This document shows, piece by piece, positions 8,125 to 12,315 of a stretch of DNA of 12,315 bases. Every line of letters starts with the position of its first letter. Positions within the stretch are counted from its first letter, which is position 1. A program made the translations under genes and the position numbers. This stretch comes from an uncultured Thalassolituus sp. Lineage in GTDB: Bacteria; Pseudomonadota; Gammaproteobacteria; Pseudomonadales; Oceanobacteraceae. Below the pieces are notes generated by a model. That model had not been told where the DNA came from. It saw only the letters and a program-made list of their open reading frames with translations, and did no database searches. The stretch is from NCBI GenBank assembly GCA_913054055.1, contig CAJXIT010000066.1, positions 1 through 12,315 of the forward strand. Reading direction: 5' to 3'.

Positions 8125-8131
8125 CACTCCA
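8103..8131 (-). promoter_or_regulatory. Likely ribF operon promoter with -10 inside the terminator loop
   Basis: On the minus strand a consensus TATAAT occupies 8108-8103, exactly in the loop of the murJ terminator. At 17 bases upstream is TGGAGT (8131-8126), only 3 of 6 matches to TTGACA. There is no TGn extension. Transcription would start near 8095-8097, giving a leader of about 20 bases. Because the terminator would isolate ribF from murJ, an independent promoter is needed, which supports this site. The -35 is weak. Confidence 0.45.
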
Positions 8132-8186
8132 CTGTTTCAGGCGGGATATGGAGTGTATTGAAGCATTTATCTGAAAGTTATGAGTA

Positions 8187-9773
8187 TTAGACCCGATTTA
8201 CCAATAAATGCCTTGGTCTAACCCCTGACATTAATAGCATCAAGCCATAGCTAACCACCCCAACCACAACCAATATTCCGGTCCACATGGCACGCTGCCA
8301 CTCAGAGAACACCATCCATTGATCGATTTCAGGGTTCAGCACCACAATACACGTCACCATCACAATATTAGCCAATGCCAACTGGGCCAACCAACGCCAC
8401 CAACCCGGTTGAACCTTGTAATGACCCTGCTTGCGCAAGCCCCAATACAACAAAAATGCATTCATATAAGCGGATAGCGTAGTAGCCAAGGCCAAGCCCA
8501 TATGGGCAAACGGGAAGATCAAAATCAGATTTAAGATCATATTCACAATCATGGCCTGAATGCCGATTTTCACTGGGGTTTTGGTGTCTTGGCGTGCGTA
8601 ATAGCCCGGTGCAAGTACCTTAATCAACATAAACGCCAGCAAGCCTGCCCCGTAGGCCTGCAAGCTTAAGGTCATTTTAGAAATGTCATACGGGGTGATT
8701 TCACCGCGATAAAAGATGGTGGCCATAAGCGGAGTGGCCAATACCATAAGCGCCAAAGCCGCTGGCACACCAATTAACAGCACCATGCGCACCGCCCAAT
8801 CTAGGGTTTGGGCAAAATGACCTTCTTCTTTTGCCGCGTGCTTTTGCGATAAATTGGGCAGCACCACCACAGCAATGGCAATGGCAAATACGCCTAATGG
8901 CAATTGCGCCAAGCGATCCGAGTAATATAACCAGCTCACACTGCCACTCTCTAGGAAGGAGGCCAGCAATACATCTAGCAACAGGTTAATCTGGCTCACG
9001 GACACCCCAAACAGCGCAGGCACCATCAGCTTCATAATGCGCTTCACTCCAGTATCAGAAAATCCTGGCGTAGGCAGCGCCATTAACCCCAAGCGCATTA
9101 CAAACGGCAATTGAAACGCCAGCTGAGTCACACCTGCCAATAACACACCCCAAGCCAATGCCATTAACGGCTCATCAAACCAAGGGGTCATGAAATACGT
9201 GGCCAAAATCAAACATAGATTCAGCAATACAGGGGTCACCGCCGGCACGGCAAACTGGCCATAGGTGTTGAGAACACTGCCATAAAAGGCAGTTAGGCTG
9301 ATCAAAAGCAAATAAGGGAAGGTAATGCGCAGCAACTCACTGGTTAAAGCAAATTTTTCAGGCTGATCCGCAAATCCTGGGGCAAACACCCAGGTTAAGA
9401 TGGGAGCAGCCGCCACGGCAAAAATCGTAAACGGCCCTAAAATAGCCAATAAAGACCCTGAAACCTTACCTACCAAGGCTTTAACATCCCGATCTTTAAC
9501 CTTGTACTCGCTGAGTATGGGCACAAACGCCACACTAAATGCCCCCTCAGCAAATAATCGACGAAAGAAATTGGGGATTTTAAACGCCACAAAAAACGCA
9601 TCGGCCCTGGCCCCAAAGTAACTGGCCACAAATACATCACGTACTAGGCCCAAAACCCGTGATAACAAGGTCATGGCACTGACAATCGAGGACGAACGCA
9701 GCAGCCCACCTGATTTTGGTGTACCGGATTGCGCGTTATTGGCAGGTGTTTCAGGGGTTTTCGGCTGATCCAT
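8187..9773 (-). CDS. murJ: Lipid II flippase MurJ (MviN)
   Basis: A MOP-superfamily inner-membrane protein that moves lipid-linked peptidoglycan precursor to the periplasmic side. The 528 residues are hydrophobic throughout, in keeping with the 14 helices of the family. Family landmarks are SRVLGLVRD (38-46), with Arg39 and Arg45 matching E. coli Arg18 and Arg24. Others are ADAFFVAFKIPN, RRLFAEGAFSVAFVPIL, the SGSVSWLYYSDRL segment with its Asp-Arg pair, and KVLAPGYYARQDTKTPVKI. The first 22 or so residues (rich in Pro, Thr, Asn, Ser) form an extra hydrophilic N-terminal tail, making the protein about 17 residues longer than E. coli MurJ. No other ATG lies between the tail and the first helix, so the start stands, although its ribosome site is poor (AAGG about 13 bases upstream). 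It is transcribed divergently from rpsT and ends at its own terminator. Confidence 0.96.
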   Translation of the reverse strand: MDQPKTPETPANNAQSGTPKSGGLLRSSSIVSAMTLLSRVLGLVRDVFVASYFGARADAFFVAFKIPNFFRRLFAEGAFSVAFVPILSEYKVKDRDVKALVGKVSGSLLAILGPFTIFAVAAAPILTWVFAPGFADQPEKFALTSELLRITFPYLLLISLTAFYGSVLNTYGQFAVPAVTPVLLNLCLILATYFMTPWFDEPLMALAWGVLLAGVTQLAFQLPFVMRLGLMALPTPGFSDTGVKRIMKLMVPALFGVSVSQINLLLDVLLASFLESGSVSWLYYSDRLAQLPLGVFAIAIAVVVLPNLSQKHAAKEEGHFAQTLDWAVRMVLLIGVPAALALMVLATPLMATIFYRGEITPYDISKMTLSLQAYGAGLLAFMLIKVLAPGYYARQDTKTPVKIGIQAMIVNMILNLILIFPFAHMGLALATTLSAYMNAFLLYWGLRKQGHYKVQPGWWRWLAQLALANIVMVTCIVVLNPEIDQWMVFSEWQRAMWTGILVVVGVVSYGLMLLMSGVRPRHLLVNRV

Positions 9774-9799
9774 GGAAGGCAGAGCACCTTATTATTGGT

Positions 9800-9817
9800 T
9801 TTTTGTCTAAAAAACAG
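9800..9817 (-). other. A/T hairpin in the murJ leader
   Basis: A 7-base inverted repeat, GTTTTTT and AAAAAAC with a 4-base loop, lies about 27 bases upstream of the murJ ATG within its inferred leader. It has only one G-C pair and is a weak structure. Its role is unknown. Confidence 0.3.
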
Positions 9818-9843
9818 GACTAATCATGATTGTTTGACCGGCT

Positions 9844-9852
9844 ATTGTAGCA
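9844..9852 (-). promoter_or_regulatory. Likely murJ promoter (extended -10)
   Basis: On the minus strand TGCTACAAT forms an extended -10 element (TGn followed by TACAAT, 5 of 6 matches). No good -35 is present, which extended -10 promoters tolerate. Transcription would start near 9837, giving a leader of about 64 bases. A second TACAAT at 9890-9885 is an alternative with a worse context. Confidence 0.4.
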
Positions 9853-9921
9853 AGCAGTACAGGGGATACGAGGGTTAAATGCAGATTGTACACTCCCTAA
9901 ACAGGTAAACGACAAAATGGT

Positions 9922-9950
9922 TTGACATTTAGCCACTTACTCCGGATAAT
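9922..9950 (+). promoter_or_regulatory. rpsT sigma-70 promoter
   Basis: A perfect -35 TTGACA (9922-9927), a 17-base spacer and -10 GATAAT (9945-9950) form a near-consensus promoter. It is followed by a C-rich discriminator (CTCGCACCC), as is common for growth-rate-controlled ribosomal promoters. The start would be near 9957, giving a leader of about 43 bases. Confidence 0.88.
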
Positions 9951-9986
9951 CTCGCACCCTAATTTATGTGTTAATTTTATTTTTCG

Positions 9987-9992
9987 AAGGAG
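9987..9992 (+). promoter_or_regulatory. rpsT ribosome binding site
   Basis: AAGGAG lies seven bases before the GTG at 10000. This fixes the GTG as the start despite the absence of an ATG and rules out longer upstream starts. Confidence 0.9.
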
Positions 9993-9999
9993 CCTGATA

Positions 10000-10266
10000 G
10001 TGGCTAATTCTGCTGGTTCTCGTAAACGCGCTCGTCAGGCTGTTAACCGTCGTGCAAACAACGCAAGCCTACGTTCTATGGTTCGTACTTACATCAAAAA
10101 AGTACACGCTGCCATCGACGCTAAAAGCTATGACGATGCTCAAGCTGCTCTAACTGCAGCTGCACCTTTTGTAGACAAAATGGTTACAAAAGGCATCATG
10201 CACAAAAACAAAGCTGCTCGTACTAAGAGCCGTTTAAACGCTGCTGTTGTTGCCCTTAAAGGTTAA
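10000..10266 (+). CDS. rpsT: 30S ribosomal protein S20
   Basis: S20 binds 16S rRNA early in 30S assembly. The GTG start gives 88 residues (E. coli S20 has 87), beginning MANSAGSRKRARQAV. The whole chain is a basic helical protein with the family segments RSMVRTYIKKV and a closing HKNKAARTKSRLNAAV. The frame continues upstream to 9922, but that stretch contains the promoter and cannot be coding. A non-ATG start also occurs in E. coli rpsT (UUG), where it is part of translational autoregulation by S20; the GTG here suggests, but does not prove, similar control. The gene is monocistronic, with its own promoter and terminator, and divergent from murJ. Confidence 0.97.
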   Translation: MANSAGSRKRARQAVNRRANNASLRSMVRTYIKKVHAAIDAKSYDDAQAALTAAAPFVDKMVTKGIMHKNKAARTKSRLNAAVVALKG

Positions 10267-10281
10267 TTCAACAGATCGTTC

Positions 10282-10310
10282 AAAAAAGCCAGCTTTTGCT
10301 GGCTTTTTTT
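10282..10310 (+). terminator. rpsT rho-independent terminator
   Basis: A stem AAAAAAGCCAGC / GCTGGCTTTTTT with a TTTT loop and a run of seven T, starting 16 bases after the rpsT stop. It is a textbook terminator. Confidence 0.95.
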
Positions 10311-10378
10311 ATGCCTGTTAGAAAACCGTCCAATCCAGTCACCCCTCCCACAAACTACACAAACCCACTCTAACGTAG

Positions 10379-10405
10379 CCTGGATAGAGCGCAGCGCCAT
10401 CCGGG
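10379..10405 (+). repeat. REP-like palindrome, copy 1 (preceded by GTAG)
   Basis: CCTGGAT and ATCCGGG arms (one G-T pair) enclose an inner GCG-CAG-CGC. The four bases immediately 5' (10375-10378) are GTAG, the tetranucleotide recognised together with the hairpin by REP-associated tyrosine transposases in enterobacterial REPs. Confidence 0.75.
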
Positions 10406-10485
10406 ACCAAGCAACACCTAAAGTTCAATCGCCTGCAGGCAGCCTCCCACAACAACACAGCACAAACAACACACCCAACACATAG

Positions 10486-10512
10486 CCTGGATAGAGCGAA
10501 GCGCCATCCGGG
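10486..10512 (+). repeat. REP-like palindrome, copy 2
   Basis: It differs from copy 1 by one base in the inner loop (GCG-AAG-CGC). It is preceded by ATAG instead of GTAG. The downstream 35 or so bases match those after copy 1 with few changes. Confidence 0.75.
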
Positions 10513-10572
10513 ACCAAGAACACCTAAAGTTCAATCGTCCGCAAGCAGCCTGCACAAACAACCCACATATAA

Positions 10573-10599
10573 CCCAGATAAAGCGAAGCGACATCCGGG
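10573..10599 (+). repeat. REP-like palindrome, copy 3 (degenerate)
   Basis: It has four differences from copy 2. The left arm is CCCAGAT, which weakens pairing with the intact ATCCGGG right arm, and the inner CGC has become CGA. It is preceded by ATAA, and the shared downstream tail is mostly lost. Confidence 0.65.
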
Positions 10600-10762
10600 A
10601 AGCCCTTACCCAAGCCACCCACATACGCTACATAACCTAAAGCAATTTACATCACGCTGTTTAGCCTATTTTCATACATAGATAGATTCTCACCACTGCA
10701 CAGCATTTCGTCAGCTAGAGTTAATTTAGACATAGAATATTTTCTAACTCACGGGACCCACC

Positions 10763-11125
10763 ATGAAATCATTTCTAAGCAGTGCAATGATCTTATTAGC
10801 CCTTTACGCTCAAGCCGCCAGTGCAGACTCTAATTCCTTCTTTGTGGTTAACAGCAAGCTGCAATTGAACAATACAAACATACAGACCATCAGCCCCACC
10901 TGGTCACTGGCCGGAACACAAGACAGCACTCAGCTAGTGGCATTTACGTCCATTAACTCAATGAGCAACCCAGACCTGAGCAACAGCCTAAGCCAAAACC
11001 ACAGACTAGGGTTTGGCCTGCACAAGCAACACACTCCTTGGATGTTTTCTCAGGTAGTGATTAAGCAGCACCCTTTTTCAGCCAATCAAATGCAGTCCTC
11101 TATTGCACTAAATATTGGATTCTAG
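10763..11125 (+). CDS. Small secreted or outer-membrane protein of unknown function
   Basis: I do not recognise this family. The 120 residues begin with a clear Sec signal peptide: Lys2, a hydrophobic core at about 8-16, and a cut predicted after Ala-Ser-Ala (19-21). The mature part of about 99 residues has no cysteine. It contains several short alternating polar/hydrophobic stretches (QLVAFTSINSM, HRLGFGLHKQH, WMFSQVVIKQH) and ends SSIALNIGF. A terminal Phe after a beta strand is typical of proteins folded into the outer membrane by the Bam complex. This suggests a small beta-structured outer-membrane or periplasmic protein; it may be a truncated relative of a larger barrel. GGGA six bases before the ATG is a fair ribosome site. 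The gene follows the REP array and has its own terminator. Signal peptide, start and stop argue it is real, but nothing shows its role. Confidence 0.72.
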   Translation: MKSFLSSAMILLALYAQAASADSNSFFVVNSKLQLNNTNIQTISPTWSLAGTQDSTQLVAFTSINSMSNPDLSNSLSQNHRLGFGLHKQHTPWMFSQVVIKQHPFSANQMQSSIALNIGF

Positions 11126-11151
11126 GGACTTAATTTTTAAAACGATCAAAC

Positions 11152-11176
11152 AGGCGGCTCTTTGGCCGCTTTTTTT
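11152..11176 (+). terminator. Terminator of the secreted-protein gene
   Basis: A GCGGC / GCCGC stem, extended by a G-T and an A-T pair, with a 6-base loop and seven T. It lies 26 bases after the stop at 11125 and separates this gene from the PagL-like gene. Confidence 0.85.
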
Positions 11177-11226
11177 GTGTCAATTTTTAACGACTAACTT
11201 GGATAAAAACCTACAATTTTCTGACA

Positions 11227-11262
11227 TAAAGTTTTGCTAGGTAAACTTTTGTAAAAACTTTA
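11227..11262. repeat. Inverted repeat upstream of the PagL-like gene
   Basis: Perfect 9-base arms TAAAGTTTT (11227-11235) and AAAACTTTA (11254-11262) lie 18 bases apart in the AT-rich 251-base gap before the gene at 11377. A smaller GCAAC-GTTT-GTTGC hairpin is at 11322-11335. Either could be a regulator site. No clear sigma-70 promoter was found in the gap. Confidence 0.3.
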
Positions 11263-11376
11263 ATTTTATTTCATCAAAACAAGAAAAATGACTATTTTCG
11301 ACTAATGTAAAAGTAAGGGACGCAACGTTTGTTGCAAAAGAATGATTGATTCACCATTCAGTTGTAGGAAGGAATC

Positions 11377-11955
11377 ATGCGCACATTATTCATCATCTTA
11401 TTTGCATTAACTTCAAGCTCGGCTTTTTCCAACGAGTACTCTTCAGAAACTCAAACACAAAATTTTGACCTGTCATTTGATGATCGCATCTCCAACATGC
11501 TGTTAAAAAATACAATAGGGTTGCGCTATGGCACCCCAAGTAAAAAACAAATCCTACCCATCAATACCAAAGAATTTTATTACCAAAGAAGAATGGAGCC
11601 ATTCTCCGGCACTCTCCTCACCCCGCTTATGGAGCTCAGTGTTAGCCAGTTAAATGTGGGAGAAGAAAAGGGGTATGTATACGGATTTGGCCCGGCTATT
11701 CATATACCAATCGGTGGTTCATCGGGGAAATTAAATTTTACCGCCCATGGTAAAGTGCATTATTTAACAAGAAGTGATTATGGTAGAAAGCGATACGGCG
11801 GCCCAGTTCACTGGACCTATGCGTTTGGACTAAAAACTAAATTAACCGTGAATACATTTGCCAGCTATGTGTGGCAACACATGAGCAATGGCGATGTGTA
11901 CGAATACAACCCTGCACTTGAAACCCATACCATATCCCTTGGCATTCACTTTTAG
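11377..11955 (+). CDS. PagL-like lipid A 3-O-deacylase (outer-membrane acyloxyacyl hydrolase family)
   Basis: PagL removes the 3-O acyl chain from lipid A in the outer membrane and so changes LPS recognition and permeability. The 192 residues start with a Sec signal peptide cut near Ala-Phe-Ser (16-18). The rest shows alternating barrel-like strands and ends in Phe (SLGIHF). The decisive evidence is the C-terminal active-site pattern H-x-S-N, then N, then E: His168, Ser170, Asn171, Asn178, Glu182. Spacings of 2 and 14 from His to Ser and Glu equal those of the Pseudomonas aeruginosa PagL triad (His126, Ser128, Glu140 in the mature protein). Overall similarity to PagL outside this motif looks low. 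AGGA seven bases before the ATG, within AGGAAGGA (11366-11373), is a good ribosome site. The gene ends directly against a convergent capsule gene. The family call is firm; the exact lipid substrate is inferred. Confidence 0.82.
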   Translation: MRTLFIILFALTSSSAFSNEYSSETQTQNFDLSFDDRISNMLLKNTIGLRYGTPSKKQILPINTKEFYYQRRMEPFSGTLLTPLMELSVSQLNVGEEKGYVYGFGPAIHIPIGGSSGKLNFTAHGKVHYLTRSDYGRKRYGGPVHWTYAFGLKTKLTVNTFASYVWQHMSNGDVYEYNPALETHTISLGIHF

Positions 11956-12315
11956 TTAAATGGCACGCAGTTTTTTAAGGTGGGCAATTAAGTTGTTAAC
12001 GGTCATATAAAGTTCTGTATAAAAACTGCCATTGATCTGACCGTGATCTAACAAATACGCTTTAAACTGATCCGTAAATGTCTCATTCGAAACCCCAGGG
12101 TCTAGCCAAAACTCATTCAAGGGTTTGACACAGGTTAAACCCGGCATATCAAAAAATGCATCACCCAATACCTTTACCGGTGCCCTATGATAAAAAGCCT
12201 GCAGCGCCGTGGTGCTATTAATGGTCACCACCCCTTTACACGCTTTTAGCAAAGTAGGTAAATGCTGATCATGAATATACTCTATCCTACATGTAAGATT
12301 TAACTCCGCGGCTTT
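11956..12315 (-). CDS. Capsule polysaccharide beta-Kdo transferase, KpsC/KpsS type (C-terminal part)
   Basis: The frame is open from the right edge (minus strand) to the TAA at 11956, giving 119 residues of the C terminus; the gene start is outside. The TTG at 12252 is internal, because conserved residues continue upstream of it. Recognisable family pieces are YIHDQHLPTLL, GVVTINSTTALQAFYHRAPVKVLG, a DMPGLT segment, EFW and INGSFY. This is the capsule synthesis/export (KpsC/KpsS) glycosyltransferase family. KpsC and KpsS build the poly-Kdo linker joining group 2-type capsules to the phosphatidylglycerol anchor at the inner-membrane cytoplasmic face. Which of the two it is cannot be decided from this part. 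The stop codon abuts the stop of the PagL-like gene with no gap. Neighbouring capsule genes would be expected beyond the right edge. Confidence 0.85.
   Translation of the reverse strand, partial: KAAELNLTCRIEYIHDQHLPTLLKACKGVVTINSTTALQAFYHRAPVKVLGDAFFDMPGLTCVKPLNEFWLDPGVSNETFTDQFKAYLLDHGQINGSFYTELYMTVNNLIAHLKKLRAI

Larger units (their letters stand above)
10375..10599. repeat. Tandem array of three REP-like units in a non-coding region
   Basis: The 496 bases between rpsT and the secreted-protein gene at 10763 hold no credible gene. They contain three same-orientation copies of a 27-base GC-rich imperfect palindrome, starting at 10379, 10486 and 10573 (spacing 107 and 87). Units 1 and 2 are alike over about 70 bases, including a shared tail ACACCTAAAGTTCAATCG, so the whole unit has been duplicated, not only the palindrome. 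Unit 3 keeps only the palindrome well. Linkers are A/C-rich. From 10610 to 10762 I see only AT-rich leader for the next gene, with no clear promoter. No RAYT transposase is in the window. Confidence 0.8.

Noticed and set aside
9400..9621. Plus-strand 73-residue frame inside murJ
   Set aside because: Antisense to conserved membrane segments of MurJ; no start signals.
9922..9999. Upstream extension of the rpsT frame to a TTG at 9922
   Set aside because: This stretch contains the promoter (the TTG is the -35 itself) and the ribosome site; S20 proteins begin at the MANSAGSRKRA position.
10375..10599. Possible CRISPR array
   Set aside because: Only three units at unequal spacing, with repeats diverged and linkers similar to each other instead of unique; no cas genes.
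10418..10624. 68-residue minus-strand open frame in the REP region
   Set aside because: It is made of repeat and linker sequence, has a Cys/Trp-rich composition unlike a normal protein, and shows no ribosome site or family likeness.
10311..10762. Search for tRNA or structured small RNA genes
   Set aside because: No cloverleaf, CCA end or promoter-terminator pair enclosing a short transcript could be found; the only structure is the REP palindromes.

Overview
The window looks like a chromosomal segment of a marine-type gammaproteobacterium of moderate-to-low GC content. The order murJ-ribF-ileS-lspA-fkpB-ispH with divergent rpsT is the arrangement known from pseudomonads and Oceanospirillales-like bacteria. 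The species is not identifiable by eye; an Oceanospirillales relative is my inference.

Layout. Positions 2-550 (+) hold the 3' part of a CBS-pair protein gene. Positions 722-2101 (+) encode PpnN, a nucleotide 5'-monophosphate nucleosidase of the LOG family. It ends at a perfect bidirectional terminator (2141-2170) facing ispH. From 9773 down to 2190 on the minus strand runs a block of core genes: murJ (lipid II flippase), its terminator, then ribF (FMN/FAD synthesis), ileS (isoleucyl-tRNA synthetase), lspA (prolipoprotein signal peptidase), fkpB (peptidyl-prolyl isomerase) and ispH (last step of the MEP isoprenoid pathway). ileS/lspA overlap by one base. fkpB/ispH are almost contiguous. The ribF promoter appears to have its -10 box inside the loop of the murJ terminator. 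rpsT (ribosomal protein S20) runs the other way from a near-consensus promoter, starts with GTG and has its own terminator.

From about 10311 the character changes to accessory DNA. A 450-base non-coding stretch carries three tandem REP-like GC-rich palindromes with A/C-rich linkers. Next come a small secreted protein of unknown function (10763-11125), a PagL-like outer-membrane lipid A deacylase with its His-Ser-Glu triad intact (11377-11955), and, tail-to-tail with no gap, the C-terminal part of a KpsC/KpsS-type capsule Kdo transferase running off the right edge. This right end is therefore a cell-surface (LPS and capsule) region next to a housekeeping cluster.

No rRNA, tRNA, CRISPR array, transposase or phage gene was seen. 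Nothing amounts to a clear new system. The items most worth a second look are the REP array, the terminator-embedded ribF promoter, the PagL-like enzyme beside a capsule gene, and the unrecognised secreted protein.
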